From contig JACBWW010000004.1 of the NCBI GenBank assembly GCA_020086605.1, forward strand, positions 25,417,605 to 25,481,604: a DNA stretch of 64,000 nucleotides. Direction: 5' to 3'. The notes below the pieces were generated by a model that was not told the origin of the DNA, did no database searches, and saw only the letters and a list, made by a program, of their open reading frames with translations. This DNA is from Lanius collurio. Taxonomy: Eukaryota; Chordata; Aves; Passeriformes; Laniidae. A program made the position numbers and the translations under genes. Below are positions 1 to 14,210 of this stretch, piece by piece (positions within the stretch are counted from its first letter, which is position 1; each line of letters begins with the position of its first letter).

Positions 1-3000
1 TTTTTGAAGGCCATTGCCTATTTCATTTCTCACAAAAGATGTTAGAACTTAGGAGGACTGACAGAAGTTATGCCTTGTTGCTAGAAGCACCTATTGGAGA
101 AAGAATGAAGAAAATTTAGTTCTAATTGAGGACCTAGAAGAATATTTCATTATGCAGTGGATTAATTTAGCTAAATATAAAAACTTCAGGATCAAAAAAG
201 TAATGACAAGTTATTCTTTATAAAATAAATAATAACACATTTTAAATGTCATGGTTACTAAATGGGATTTTTTTTTAAGTTCACAGCCATTAGGAAAATG
301 TTCTGCTCTGTCCTATTTCTTTATTAAATTGTAGAAGGAAATGTTTTTACAGGAGTAAAATATACCATGTTCAGTTTGTAAATGCAGAGCTCCCTCATCC
401 AAAAAAATGTTTAAGACCTTTTATACTGTATAATGCTAACTGTATAATGTCCATTCTACGTTCTTGCAATGTATTTATTTATTTTATTCCAAAGAAGCAG
501 TCACTTCCTGTGTGCTAGCAGGTGTAAATAAGTGATGGACAATCTGGGGCAATATGTAGGTTGAAGTATAAAGAGCTTTACACAGAGAGGAAGTAAATAT
601 ATTTAGATATGATTAAACTACATATAACCAAGACTTTGTATGTTTTTTGCTAACAATTTTAATTGCAAGAGAAATACAATTTATGTGAACTGCCCTTCCC
701 CATTATGCAGATTTATTAATCCTCAAAACCCTCCAATCCAGTAAGTATAATAAATCATTTGCTTTCTCAGTATGTGCTTTTCTTTCTCTGAAAACTAAAA
801 CTAGGTTGACCATGAATTAAATAGACAGTGGCACTCTAAAATCAGGAGATGCATCTTCCAGATAGAAGGAAAAAGCTACAAAAGTCACTTTTTCTGGTTA
901 GTCCTTCAGTACAAGATGGTGATCCATAAGTTCGTGTGTTCTATGCCCGAGTATCAAAAAGCAGTAGTCTTTTTTTAATGGAAGGTAGTGTAACTGTTTA
1001 TTTCCTCTGTTCAGTTTCTTTAACCCAGCATTGCCATCCTGGCTAATCCAGGCTATTTCCCACTCAAATTTCCACGTAAATCTAAAACCTGGGAATGCAA
1101 GAAATAAGCATATGTGGGCCAAAAATATAGTTAGCCAGGTATTTTGTAGGTGGCTGAGATAGAATAAATATATGTATGTATGTAGATCCGTTTATTGATA
1201 GTACATAATTTTAAAACAGTAATAAATAATCTGTGAAATAGTGATCCATAGTCTTCACATTTGTTAGTGCAAATCTGCATGGGTACTACCAGCAGCTTTC
1301 TTATATTATCAAGTGTAAAATCTCAACACTGACCTGAGGTGCTGGTGGTAAGCAGTAGAAGATAGAATGAAATAAATTATTCTGATTAAATATAGCATAT
1401 GTGAAAAGTCTGTTGTAGTTAGTGTATATAGCATTAAACTATCATTCCAGCAGCTGGCAAAACTTGTTACTCTAATACTTTGAAATAATCAATACACATA
1501 CTATTGGAAATAATCAACTGCATTTAGGAACAATATTGATAGCTAAAATGCCATTTGCTATTTTTATTTCAGTTTATTGTATTTTGATTGTAATTTAACT
1601 ACCATCTAATTAGTTTTAACTTACTTCAATTGGAAGCAGTAAAACCTACTTACCTAATAAGTGGCACATGTCATAAAGACACATACAACCTCCTTATTTC
1701 CTGTAGGTCAGTCATGCATGAACTAATGAACTGAATTTTTGTTTCCCCACGTTTTTTAAGAAAACCAGTGCAATTTAATTTGTCCTTTTCCCCCTCCCCA
1801 AACCAAACACAGATACAAGCTTTTTTTTTCCTAGCTGCATTCTTAACTGTTAAAATATCCTAAAGCACTTGATCACATTGCATTTTAATTTTCAAGTCAT
1901 GTGTTGTATTAGTGAAGTACACATGTTCCTGATTTCAGCTGAAAGTTCTCAGTCTGTTTTAGCAGAACACCAGGCTGGCATGAACAAGGTCCTTGCTAGG
2001 TCAAAGGCCTGAAGTTTACATCTTTCTTAAATCTGACTTTTGTAAAACCATAAGAAGCACAGGTCAGGGCAGCTAGCTGATGGCATTGCCTCTTACAGCC
2101 ACTGATTAGATTAGCCCAACATTTATCAACTACACAGAGACTAACACTTAACCTTTTAACTGAAGAGTTTTGATGTATCCTTATTTTTTAATGAGGATGT
2201 TATTGTCCCAAAGTGTCCCTTAAAGCTTTAGTGCAGATTTTTTCTCCCATTTAATTGACTAACAGACTTTAAATGCTTTATAATTCAAAGTGTGGTGTTT
2301 TATAATTGTGCTTGTTTTGAGAGTAGAAGTTGAGTAATTTTGCCTTGGAACAATGTTTTTTTAACTATTATTATTTTATCTGTTTAGGTCTAAGATTTTG
2401 CTTGTATCTGTTCCATTTACCTAGATTTCAAGATGTAATTTATAGTTAGCTTGAATGCTAGTTATTTTTTTTATTCTAAATCATTAACTGAGAAATATTT
2501 GCAATAGGAGTTCTTGTTAGAAAATAAGCAGTAACTTACTACGAGTTTACCTGTTGTTCGTATATTGCACCCTAATCAGCTTTAGTTTTGAAAATTAGTT
2601 TTGAAAACTAACTTTACAAGGAGAAAAGTTGCCCATGATTCCATATCTTGCTATCTGGATTCAAGGTTTTCCTTCTGTATTGGAATTTGGGGCCTGTAAG
2701 TGATAGATTTTGTCAGTTGCTAGTGTGATCATCTCACCAGAGAGCTAAACTAATCCCAGATTTGCAGATTGATTGGAGTAGTTGCAGCTCTTTCTGTGAG
2801 AAAGCAGCAAGCAGGTAACAAACTGCTGTGATAATGGCAAATGCAGGATTATATAATTTCTACAATAGGCAACAACAAGATCTCAGTGCCATACTGAGGT
2901 GAGCTGCAGGCAGCAGGGGACTGTTGTCACTACGGATCTGCGTTGGGATCTTCCAAGTCCCAGGAATGGAAACAGATTACAGCAGTGGCAAACCGTGATC

Positions 3001-4680
3001 TAATACTTAGGGTATCAATAACCCAGGTGTAAAAAAAACTGAAACAACACTGTGAGTGTTCTCTAGTAGAGTATTTACAAATAGTATGATGTCAACAAGA
3101 AATAAAAGCAATAGGTCACAAAAAGTTTTTCCATATCGCTTTTACCTGGGAATATTTCAATTAAATAGTAGCATTAACTAACTTTTGCCCTCTATGGTTT
3201 AGTTCTGTAAATCCTCTTAAGTTATTGAGCAGCTGGAACACAGAACCTATTATTACCCCTTGACTCAATGCATGCTACTTTGTGTTTCAAACTTTAGATA
3301 GACACAGATTTCCACAGGATCCCACATCAAGTGTCCGAGTCAGGTATGAGGGTCTTGATTAGCACGTGGAGGTGTGCAACCACATTTATATACCATGTAC
3401 TAAAGGGCACTCTTAGCAATAAGGAGGACCATCAGTTGGCTAGAATAATATCTGCTGCTTCTTCTACTTAAAAAGAAGTATAAAATCTCCAATCTGAACA
3501 ATTACTGTCTCTCATTACCCTCTAAATATCTGGAATGAGAATTTCTACAGAGGCCAAATTTCATAAAATGTTGGTTTGGGGCACAAGTCTTTTTCATTAC
3601 TAGCAAAATTCTTATCTCCTTCCTATGTTAATGTGAGGTCAGTAAAGAAAGACTCAGACTCATGAAATTGAACTAGAAAATGTACTGTATGGTTTCTCTT
3701 TTGAAAAATTTAGTTTGCAAACAGGACAGAGAACACTAATGTTTCCTGAAAAGAAAAAAAGAAGTGGGGAGGTAGAGAGAAATTCTTGTTTATGCGCTCC
3801 TGATTTCTTAAAACCAGCTTTGAGAAGTAGCAGTATTTTCAGTCTGGTCTTCACTTGCCTTTAGTCTGTGCACTTTCCATCTCCATGCCCTAGCTCTAGC
3901 CTGGGTATTTCATGGCAGACTAACATATCCCTATCTGTGTAAGCAAAATGTTCTTGTTATGATCCCACTAGTAAAATCAGTTATCTAAGAGCAGTATTCC
4001 AACATCTGGGGATGGAAGAGCAGCCTGACAGCAGTAATGGAATGAATAAAGCCACAACTTAACACCAAACATAAAAATTTCATTAATCTGGAAAAGAAAC
4101 AGCAGAAGAAAGACTTGCATTTTTTTATTACTGATTCTCATGTTATCTAGTCGTATGTTAAACATTTATTTTCCTGCTTAAATTAACCCTTTAATACAGC
4201 CAGATGACTTCAAAGTGGAATTATTTTGAATCAGTTGAGTTATTCAAAGCAAACATAGTTTCCTAAAAATATTGTTTCCTAAAATTTAATTACATGCTCT
4301 GTAAATATTCAGTTTTAGCACTTACTTCAGTCTCATTGTAGATTACAAAGTCAATTTGAATTTAATTTATTATAATTGAAAGTGATTATATTATTGTTAG
4401 CAAGACAAAATGTTTAGGTTTAGCTACATTGTGGTTACTGGAAATTAATATCCTGTATTCTAAATAAATTGAAGTAGTTTGAAACTTCCCAGATCCTAGA
4501 AATTAATGATCTTGTTCTATGAAAAACATAGTACAAAAAAACATGGATGGATTCTGTAGCTCAGAAAAAATGGTGGATCTTCACTCTTGTAACAGGAGCT
4601 ATCTTGTAACAGGAGTTTCAAAAACACAAATGTAATGGTAGAATGGTAAAAAAAATAGTAATTGGCTTCTGTAAGCTAAT
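1..4680. other. AT-rich intronic sequence, no gene seen
   Basis: This is AT-rich sequence with stops in every frame at short intervals, and the open frames here (at most about 75 codons) show no recognisable domain. It lies upstream of the final CDIN1 exon on the same strand, so I infer it is intron. A small tandem duplication sits at 4585-4618: a 17-base unit beginning TCTTGTAACAGGAG, the second copy diverging in its last few bases. I saw no RNA gene, CpG-rich stretch or clear transposable element. Confidence 0.6.
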
Positions 4681-4845
4681 ACTGCTGAGCGTGAAGGGCC
4701 TGGAGGATGTGAGCAGTGGCTGAGGTCACTTGTTCTGTTCAGCCTGAAGGAGACTGAGGGGAGACCTCATAACAGTCTTGCACTTTTTGGAGTCTAATAG
4801 TACAAAGCGGTGTTCGTGAGGATCAAACGTGCTACTAATTTTTTG
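4681..4845 (+). mobile_element. CR1 LINE fragment (degraded)
   Basis: The stretch carries typical CR1 3' UTR wording: a segment reading TTCTGTTCAGCCTGAAGGAG followed by ACTGAGGGGAGACCTCAT and an AACAGTCT block. In the CR1 consensus as I know it, these are the parts that read 'tgttcagcctggagaag' and 'gagacctcat'. Only this internal piece is left, with neither the upstream portion nor the 3' terminal repeat, so it is old and truncated at both ends. The right limit is approximate. A 14-base tandem duplication (CTGAGCCATTAAAG then CTCAGCCATTAAAG, 4870-4897) lies just beyond it. Confidence 0.7.
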
Positions 4846-7209
4846 GTGTCTTTTAACATATCCTGTCAGCTGAGCCATTAAAGCTCAGCCATTAAAGAAG
4901 AACTTTCAGAAGATATATGCATGCTTGAGTGTATTAACAAAGATAAGGAAGTACTAAAAATCTGAAAGGCTTCATCAGACTGTGGTGGAGATAAGTTAAT
5001 TTCTGCCAAAACATTCCTTTTGGTTATTGGATATCAAAATGACCTGTTTCTTTGATTTCTTATAGTACTTTCCTTTATTTAAAAATAATCTTTGTCACTC
5101 TAGAAAAATGGTTGAGGAATTTTTTTGTTGGCTGTTGGGAGCAGTTTTGGACAGAGAACAAAGTTTTCCTAAGTGTCAACATTTCTAATATAAAAGTCAA
5201 AGTGAAATGTCTGCTTCAGTCCAGCTGAGAATATATCAAGTTTTCGGGTGAACTTGAAATGTTTTCTTTCCTTTTATTTTTAATAAAGCAACAACTGCAG
5301 TCCTGCAATGCTCTGTATTCAATGTGGATAGCTGTTGTGGCTCTGGAGAATCATATCCCCTCCTCCGCTCTTTTTTAGTACTTCATTAGAGTTGAAGGAG
5401 GCTAACCACATTGCAAACATGTTAAAAGAAAGGGGAGGGGGATCAAGGGGAATGCTATTTAATGCTGAAATAGGTTTCAGCAAACTAAACTGAAAAATTT
5501 CTTCATTTTGGTCAAAAATGACTACATGTAATGTTGCTAAATCAAAACATATCTGAGTTCTTTTGTTGTGGTAACTTCTGCACTAAAACTCTTCATTTTG
5601 AGTCTGATGTCAAATTGAATGTTGTGTGGTGAGTTTCCAGATTTTGCTCAGCCAAGTAGTGAGCAGTACAGCTCATTCTGCATTGCTTCTCTGGTGTCTG
5701 TACAGTTGGGAATAACAACTGCAAAAGTAAAAAAGTCCCTGCCACCAGGCTGAGTTTTGAGAGCATTACAGCAGGGTTTTGTTAGAAGTACTCTTTACTA
5801 GAGATCCACCGGAGATCACCGAGTCACTGATAACAGTAACTATAAAGAGGCAGGCATCTAATGTCATTCCTGACGTCTTAGTCAAAAAGACTAATAATAC
5901 TCAGATATGATTAGCAACTGGTAATTGCAGTTTTGTTTAACTTTGAAGGCAACCTTTTCTTCTATCAAAATTATGAAAGTACAAAGAAGCATTCATTACC
6001 TACTGTTAAATCTGATTCTGACAAGTCATGCATTGCAAATATAATTCTCGATCAACTATTATTTAGTAATTCTGTTTAATTTTGTTTGCATCTCATCCCA
6101 TTTCTTGCATTGATGTCAAATTGTGATATAAAAGACAAACGGAGTTACTGATCAATGACTAAAATACATGCTGATATAATCAAAATGGCATAAAAACAGA
6201 GGATCCATTAAGTACAGATCATAATGTATGCCAGAAATTAAAATAAACAGCTGTGAAATGCTGTAGTGTCATGAGAGATTTCAGTACATATGTTTACCTT
6301 CCATTCATATAAAGGAATCATGAATGAGATGGAATTCTTCAAAATAGGAGGAAAAATCTGAAATATTAAACAACATTGTATATTGAGAAAAGAGAACTTT
6401 TTGTTCATTAATGTTTTCTCTCCATTTTGAACTATTGCATTAATTCCCTTGTCATCATGTGGGCCACCTTGTTTTTTCATATTGCATCATGTGAAGTGTC
6501 AGATGATTGTCTTTGCCTTAATGTGCAGAGCATTATTTATGAGGTGCATTTTCTTCAATTGTATTTGGAAGGTCCCTGTCATACAGTCCAATGCCCGCAA
6601 CTCCTGACTGAATGGTCAGTATTTCTTCATTTGTGCTTAGTGAGGTAATCAAAAACCATTTTGCCCCCCACATGTTGTGAAAAAACCACCACATAATATA
6701 AACAGTTCTGTGTAATATATGTGTGTGTATTCACAACATCCTTAATGTTTCCTTACTAATTTTTAAGATACCATCTATTTTAATGGTTTTATACTAAACC
6801 TACAAAGACAGGGTTATTGGCTTACCCTTAATACAGACAGTGACTAAAATGTAGGCACAAAGTGGTAAGTAAAGATTTTCATTCTGATCTCTGAATTTCC
6901 TTGTAGCTGTGGGTTTGTCAGACCTTTAACAATAGCCTAATGCCAGGGGCCAGGAGGCTGTGGTTTAATATAGACTAATGCACATGGCAGGGCTTTTACA
7001 TTTAGTATTATTTCTTTCAATGTGTTGTAGTGAAATTGTATTTTAAAATCAGGCAAACTATTGATGCTTTTATTGAATTGAGTAATTCAATGAACAAATA
7101 TTTTAGTCTGTTGACATTTCATCATCAAGTAACAGTAAACATAATACACATTTCCCATAAGACCATTCTTGAGAGCCAAATATTTACCCCTCACTTATTC
7201 TAAAGGTAG
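4846..7209. other. Intronic sequence, no gene seen
   Basis: AT-rich unique sequence between two CR1 pieces. It contains a 14-base tandem duplication at 4870-4897 and a short TA/TG run near 6718-6732. The open frames on both strands near 6.24-6.65 kb overlap each other, are under 85 codons, and resemble no family. I see no promoter or RNA gene. Confidence 0.55.
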
Positions 7210-7870
7210 CATTGGTGAATGAGAGGCTGGACATGACCCAGCCATGGGCACTCCCAGCCCAGAGAGCCAAGGGTGTCCTGGGCTGCATCCAAAGCAGCGT
7301 GGGCAGCAGGGCCAGGGAGGGGATTCTGCCCCTCTGCTCTGCTCTGGTGAGACCCCACCTGCAGTGCTGCATCCAGCTCTGGGGTCCCTGCACAGGAAGG
7401 ACAGGGACCTGCTGGAGTGAGTCCAGAGGAGGGACACAGACATGGTCAGAGGGATGGAGAACCTCTCCTACAAAGAAAAGCTGAGAAAATTGGGTTGTTC
7501 AGCCTGGAAAAGAGAAGGTTTCAGGATTACCTAACTGTGGCCTTCCAGTACCTGAAGGGAGCCTGCAAGAAAGCTGGAGAGGGACTTTTTACAAGAGCAT
7601 GAAATGACAGGACAAGAGGGAATGGCTTCAAACTGAGAGTAGGTTTACATTAGGTATTAAAGATTTGTTTGCTGTGAGGATGGTGAGGCACTGGAACAGG
7701 TTGCCCAGTGAAGTTGTGGATGCCCCATCTGTGGAACTGTTCAAGGCCAAGTTGGAAGAAGCTCTGAGCAACCTGGTCTAATGGAAAGTGTCCCTGCCCT
7801 TGGCAGGGGGATTGAAACTGCGTGACCCTTGAGGTCCCTTCCAACCTAGACCATTGTATGATTCCATGAT
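7210..7870 (+). mobile_element. CR1 LINE, 5'-truncated 3' end
   Basis: About 660 bases of CR1 in sense orientation. In order it shows the end of the reverse-transcriptase ORF and 3' UTR: GGCTGCATCCAAAGCAGCGT, then CAGGGCCAGGGAGGGGATTC, CTGCAGTGCTGCATCCAGCT, a 'gagaacctctcctacaaa' block, GGAACAGGTTGCCCAGTGAA, and AGGTCCCTTCCAACCTAGAC. It ends in degenerate copies of the CR1 3' terminal repeat (ATTGTATGATTCCATGATT). 5' truncation with an intact 3' end is the normal outcome of CR1 target-primed insertion. Several stops interrupt the reading frame, so it makes no protein. The GC-rich open frames across 7.2-7.6 kb are by-products of this element. Confidence 0.95.
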
Positions 7871-10800
7871 TGTAATAACTATTCTATGGACAAGACAATA
7901 AAAAGATATGTTTAAAGATGACCTTGTTAACATAGAGTAAAAAGTCAGAAATATCCCAAAACAAGTTTGGTCTCTACTTCAAAGTACTGTTCTTAAAACT
8001 GGCATTTAATTTTCCAATTCATCAATTGTTTTAATTTTAGTAATGAAAAAAACTGTAAACTGTCAAGCATGCCTTCCTGACAATCTCTTAAAATTACTTG
8101 TTAGAATATAGTGAATAGATTCTAGCAGAAGCGGTAAAAATACGTAAAACATAAAACTACATAGATCATTTAACTATAAGTTAGTCCAACATGAGAAATA
8201 GTGATTTTTTCAGATTCATCTAGAAATCGTGGATTTCACAAAAGGTAAAGGATTTTCAAAGCCATTTTAATGTTAAAGATACTTACTGTAAATTGAGAGC
8301 TTCATGTTTAAACTCACCTTTCTGATTGTACACTAAAATTGTTGAATTTGCTTCTGTCGTTTTTTTGGGAAAATCTCTAAAATACATACTATTTCACTAA
8401 GCTCTGGATACAAAATCAGGAGAGGTGGTTACTTGCTCCTTACATAACTTATCTTAGGTCATTTGTATTTCTGAAACTGTGTGAAAATATAAGTGCCATC
8501 ATTTAGTATCTATTTTTCATCAGCCTTTTTTACAAGTTTGTTGGCAGGTGTCGATTAGTGCTGAGTGAGGATAATGGTTTAACTCTGCTTTTCTAACATA
8601 GTGCATTTGGGACTTCTATTTCAATTATTGTCCAGTTGTTTCACACCACACTTCTGATTCACATATCTTTTGTCTTTACAAAGAGAAAATCTACAGTGAG
8701 AGTGTCAGTTTCATCTCTCACGCCTCTTTTTTTAAAATTATTTCAGAAACTGTGTAATGAAAGGGATTCTTTCTAAGAGCAGTGTATGAAAGTAGTTAGA
8801 GATGGTTCTTCACAATTTGAATCTGGTATCTGACACTTTATAGCTCATCCTTACGATAAATATTTTTGTTCTGTAAGTGACTGGACAGGTAAAACAAAGG
8901 AATTGAGTGTACACTTCTTCTAGAATAGTTGCTCTCTTTTTTCTCATTCAGTTGGTAGGTGACTGTAAAGAAAATTACCACTGTATGTGTCTCTGTAATT
9001 CAGTTTTAGACATACTAAGGCATAAATTCACTCACTATACAAACACAAAGTTAAGAACTGTAATAAAGTGTGTGCATAAAATGGGTTTTTTGCTGTCACA
9101 TTTGATTCAGTTGCTATTGCTATGTTCAGTTTTACTGTTAAATTTAGCTCAATTTGTAAGCAGAAAATGTTCAGCCCTACTCAGCTATTTTTACTGCAGG
9201 CAGGCTTGTTGGGGGTGGCAGAGGTTGCATTATACTCCACCTGTCACACTTTGCCTCTGCCAGGAAGTTGGTTTAGGGGCACAACCTCTCCATTGAGAAT
9301 TTTGTGCCTTCACTTACTATTGGATTTGTTGTGTGCTTTATGAACTGCAGTATCCACAATGAGTCCGCTTCTCCAGGTGGGACAGGGACAATGAGATGGT
9401 CACCTGGTCCCAGGAACCTTTTATGAGCTATGTACTTTACAACCAAGGCCTTAAGAAGAACTCATAAACTAATTTTTTTTAAAAAGGAGGATAGGGTATA
9501 TGAAGTGTGTGATTGGTATGGGTATTGCTTAAAGATAATATTGGGTTTTCTCCCTGAAAACTAGGACAAGGAACTGGTGATGAAGCTATTACATGTTTCA
9601 GACGTTTCGTGGTTATTTCATTTCTTTCAACATACCATTGATTGTTCTATTTGCTTTAGGCTTGAGGATTAGGCAGGAATAATCTGGATAACACTGAACC
9701 AGAAGAGCTTGAGGTAGTGGTATGTGTAGTAAAAACAAAAAGTGCAGTTAGAAAAGTTGAATATACTTCTTCGATTAGAAAAATTTGCCTATGTGTTTAA
9801 TTTACAAGTGTAGAGAACCTTTGCAATTTCCAGATGTTAACTTTGATAAAAATCAGACAAGCCATTATCATTTATGAAAAGTAAATTATTAAGCTATGTC
9901 TGTGGGCAAGTAAGCATGGTTCAAAATTCATATTTTTCATTTCAAAAGGAGATTTCTTTTAATATTATATTTTTTAAACTCTTCCTGCATTCTGGATGAC
10001 TTCCTGGTATCTCATTTTATAAATATGTATCATATTATACAGATGTTTATCTTTTTTCCTCAGGTAGAAAAAAGACATTTGAGTCTGTTTAATTTTGTTA
10101 GCAGTGATGATATCATTACAGATTGCTTGAGAGAGCATTTTGTATTACTGGTTTTATATACTACATTTAGAAATGTCTAAGGTTTTATCACTGTGTCTAA
10201 TCCCCAGCTATGATAAACAGCGTATCTTATAACTTGTTTGTTAAACATACTATGTGTAATTTTAAAATAATTTAAAGTGTTTTGGTCCCACTGCTCTTAC
10301 TGGAAGTTTTTTCTAGACCCAGTGCATTGGTCTTCCTGATGTGTTGGTGGAGGACAGTACTCTGTCCTCAGCCTTTACTCTCCTAGGCTGGAAAGACCAA
10401 ACTTATTTAATCATTCCTATGAACAACTGTTCTTTTTCCCGGACGGTGCAGTAGCTTTGCTCCATATCTGGCTATTTATTATATGTCTTTCTTGAATGAC
10501 CTGTCTACTGTTTACACATAAGGACTAAGCAAGTCTTCAAGAAAATACAGTATTTCTAGATTTGTACTGAAAATCTCTCTCCCAACACTTCATATGATTA
10601 TTTTGTCCTTTCTACAGCTGCATTGCTTTGTGTCCATTTACTGATCAGCTGTTACATGGATTGATTTCTTCTTCCTCTGGGAAAGCAAAGGGAAATACAA
10701 TTTCTTTATTGCAGGCTTTATATCTGTGTAGTTTTGAACCCAACTGTAGCAATATTTTGAGCATGTTCTTGTTGAATTGCAGGTCATATACAAAAGTCAG

Positions 10801-11049
10801 ATTAGTTACGTGGAATAAAAAAGAGTGGGTAATTTAAACAATTACTAAAAAATGTTCTGAGTTTCTGAATCTTTGCTATTTAAGACAACAAATGTTGTTA
10901 TATTTGTCATGGCTTCCAGACAGTGATATCAAAAATTTAAAACTTTTCAGTTACTGTCACCACATCCGCTCTTCTACTAGAATTTTTTGTAAACTTAGAT
11001 TTATTAGATTTTTTTTATTAGACCTGGAGAAGAATAACCATATGTACCA
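7871..11049. other. Intronic sequence, no gene seen
   Basis: AT-rich unique sequence separating two CR1 copies. The longest open frame (129 codons from 8907, + strand) is cysteine- and leucine-rich low-information sequence with no domain I recognise, no good Kozak context and no coding-like codon pattern. A short GC-richer patch near 9190-9420 does not match CR1 or another family that I know. Confidence 0.5.
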
Positions 11050-11740
11050 CTACAGGCTTGGGGCTCACCTGTGGGAAAGCAGCTCTCCAGAGAGGGACCT
11101 GGGGTCCTGGGGACAACAAGCTGTCCATGATCCTTGTGGCCAAGAAGGCCAGTAGGATCCCTGGGATGCCTTAGGAAGAGCACGGCCAGCAGGTTGAGGG
11201 AGGTGATCCTGCCCTTCTACTCAGCCCTGGCGAGGCTGAGTGTCCAGTTCTGGGCTCCTCAGGACAAGAGAGGGAGCTCCTGGAGTGGGTCCAGTGAAGG
11301 ACTGTGAAGATGATGAGGGGACTGGAACATCTCTCTTACAAGGAAGGGCTGTGGGAGCTGGGCCTGTTCATCCTCAAGAGGCCACAGGGAGGGGACCTCA
11401 TCAATGCCTATCAACATCTGAAGGCAGGGTGTCAGAGGATGGATCTGGGCTCTTCTTGGTGGTGCCAAGCAATAGGACAAGAGGCAATGGGCAGAAACCG
11501 ATGCACAGGAAGTTCCCCCTGAACAAGAGGAAGAACTTCTTTACTGTGTGAGTGACTGAGCGCTGGAACAGATTGCCCAGAGAGGCTGTGGAGTCTCCCT
11601 TACTGGAGATACTCAAGAGCTGCCTGAACATAAACCTGTGCCATGTGCTCTAGGATGACCCTGCTTGAGCAGGGAGGTTTGGCCAGATATCCAGTAGTTG
11701 GACCAAAGTGGTCCTTGACCTATCTTGTGATTCTGTGATA
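11050..11740 (+). mobile_element. CR1 LINE, second copy, different subfamily
   Basis: About 690 bases of CR1 in sense orientation. Landmarks are CAGAGAGGGACCTGGGGTCC, a 'gatcctgcccttctactcagccctgg' block, AGTTCTGGGCTCCTCAGGAC, GCTGTGGGAGCTGGGCCTGT, CGCTGGAACAGATTGCCCAG, and a terminal TTGTGATTCTGTGATATT that corresponds to the CR1 3' terminal repeat. The wording differs from the copy at 7.2 kb (for example the ACAAGAGGAAGAACTTCTTT block), so the two come from different CR1 subfamilies or ages and are independent insertions, not a duplication. Frame disruptions show it is dead. Confidence 0.92.
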
Positions 11741-14163
11741 TTTTCTTTAATTATGTATTTACACAATAGAAATCTAAATGTAGTATCTGGTTTGGGTTTG
11801 TTTTGTTTTTTAAAAAGTGGAATGCAGTTTGGGTCCCGCTAACATAAGTCTTGCAACTCCTGCAATATATGAGTAAGGTATTCTGCAATTGCAAAATTGT
11901 CCTTTAATGCCCATGGGGAAAAAGATCTATGAGGTTTAATTCATAGATTTTTTTTATAGTTGTTGGACAGTCTTCTGTGCAAAGTAAACCAGAGTGAAAG
12001 CATTCAGATTGTTTTACCCACAGTCATGACATGTTGCTGCCTATATTACCTCACAGCATGTCACAAGGCATCATTACATACTACTGAGTTTTATTTCATT
12101 TATTCCAGAATCTCATCAAGGCACTTCAGTATATCAAAAATTAAAAAATCACTCAGTACCACAAAGCTCTTTAAAGTCAGATTTCCATAAATTTGCACAG
12201 TACTAAATATTGGCAGTGTTAAGCAAATGAGAGCAAATAAGTACATTAAAGTGGAAACATTACTTAAGCAAAGAGAAGCTGTTCTGTACCATTTCTATCA
12301 TTTTCTCTGTGATCTGACTTGATTTTTTTTTAATTAAAGAATGGTTCAAAAGTGCCTGTAGGTAATCAAGAAATTATAAATTAATTTTTAATTCTTATTT
12401 TTGCTGGTTCAGCTGGAATTATAGTTCTCTTAATCTCCTGAATTTACCATTTTCCTGCTGTTGCCATAGCAAAATCAGGTAGAACAGGCAAAGCTGTACT
12501 TCTTCTTCTCTTTGAACTTAACTAAAAATAATGCTTAATCTAATGGTATGGCTTTTAGAAAAACCTTTTAAAAATGTTAATGGGGATTTAGCAGCTGTGG
12601 AAACAGAGATATTCTGACCTCAGACTGGAAGTCCTATTTGCCCTCTGCAAAAATGCAATACCTGTGCAAGTTTTCCTTTAGCAGTTCGTCCTAGTGCTCC
12701 AGGCCTAGGGAGGCTTGAGGGGAAAAAAAATGCAAACCTGCATCAATTTATACATCTTGAGGTCAAGTACTTCTGAGCAGGGAAGGACTTTAGGGCAGCT
12801 GGTTTTTGTGGCTGTACAGCCTGTTTCTGTAACCAAGGCAGAATATACCACACTCTTTCAAATGATAATCAGTTTGCATCACTATACCCTGATGGAAATA
12901 ACTTTGTCACTGGGTAATTCTGTATAACAAAGACTTGGTACTGAAAAGCTCCAAATACCATTTAGGATTCATCTCCTTCTTCAGGAAGATGATGCCAGAC
13001 TTACTGGGTATATTTGTTTTTGTATGTAATAATATGTAATATCTAACTGAGGTATACTAGTGTGCTGTGTACATACCTACAAACTACAAAGTTACCTCCA
13101 GTGCAGAAATACTGTTTTGTAATAAATATGATATCTCAAAGGTACAGAAAGACATTTTGAAATCTTTCACAAAAGTCAGTAGTTGGTATGGAGAGTTGAA
13201 ATTGCGTAAATGTTCATTGACTGTTTAATGAGGTGCAGTTGTTCTCTCTTCCCTCTTATTGACTCTATTTTCCTCTTTTTTGTGAGTGTTTTTGGGATTT
13301 GGTTGGGGGTTTTTTATGCCTTCCAGCTAATGATGGTCTAGCTTGAACAGATAGGAAGACACCCACCACTTTTGCAAGAGTGCTATAAACTGAGGGGACT
13401 GACAAGAATTTTTTACTGTCTATACTGGTCTTCCATTACTCAGTTCAAGTTGACGGTGTCTTGAACATACTCATTAATCTGTATTGAGGTCAGAGCAGAT
13501 GGAAACCTTATGTCAGCACCTCTCCTTAAGCTGCATTATGGCTGTTCCTGACAAGTGGATTTCTGTGGGAGACAGCTTTCTTGAGAGGTTCCTGTGGAAT
13601 TCAGGAACCATTTTTAACTACTACCCTTTCTTACTTTTTGAATGCATGGTGTGATTTAATATTGCAAATACAGGGAGAAGACTGGAAAATAAGCACTTTA
13701 AGAAACAAAAAAAACTTGCAATTTGTGACTAACAAGGAAGAGGGAAAGACAGCTGGTCAGAACAGATACTAATCTTATCACTTAATTTACTTACTGAGCT
13801 TTTATGCAATCTAAGAACCAAAAAACAAAGTGGCCATGCTCAGGTGGAAGTTAGCCAGGTCTCAGAATTGTTGGTAAAACTCATTGTTCATGACATTTCA
13901 AGCTGCTTGCTGAAGCTTCATTTGTCTTTGAAAGGAAAAGTGATGTATATTTTTCTTCTTGTTGCTTTTATTTTCTATTAGTTTGCTTTTGTCTTAAAGG
14001 GAACAGAAATTGAACAGGACTAGCATCTCAATAGGTTACACTTTTCCTGGTTTGTTTGAAATTAGACTGCTAGGAGTGTCTTTGATGCCCTTAGAAGTCT
14101 GCCAAGCAAAAACATTCATTTATCTAGCAATCTAGCAATTGAATGGCAAAGAAAAAAGTAAAG
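11741..14163. other. Intronic sequence, no gene seen
   Basis: AT-rich unique sequence after the second CR1 copy. Only short chance frames (under 80 codons) are present. No RNA gene, transposable element or CpG cluster was recognised. Confidence 0.5.
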
Positions 14164-14165
14164 GG

Positions 14166-14210
<45 letters not shown>

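Noticed and set aside
7184..7844. Overlapping open frames of 60-90 codons on both strands
   Set aside because: They fall wholly inside a CR1 3' end. Their length reflects the GC-rich element, and none continues the CR1 reverse-transcriptase frame intact.
11240..11631. Open frames of 72-103 codons on both strands
   Set aside because: Inside the second CR1 copy. Both strands are equally open, and the element's own frame is broken.
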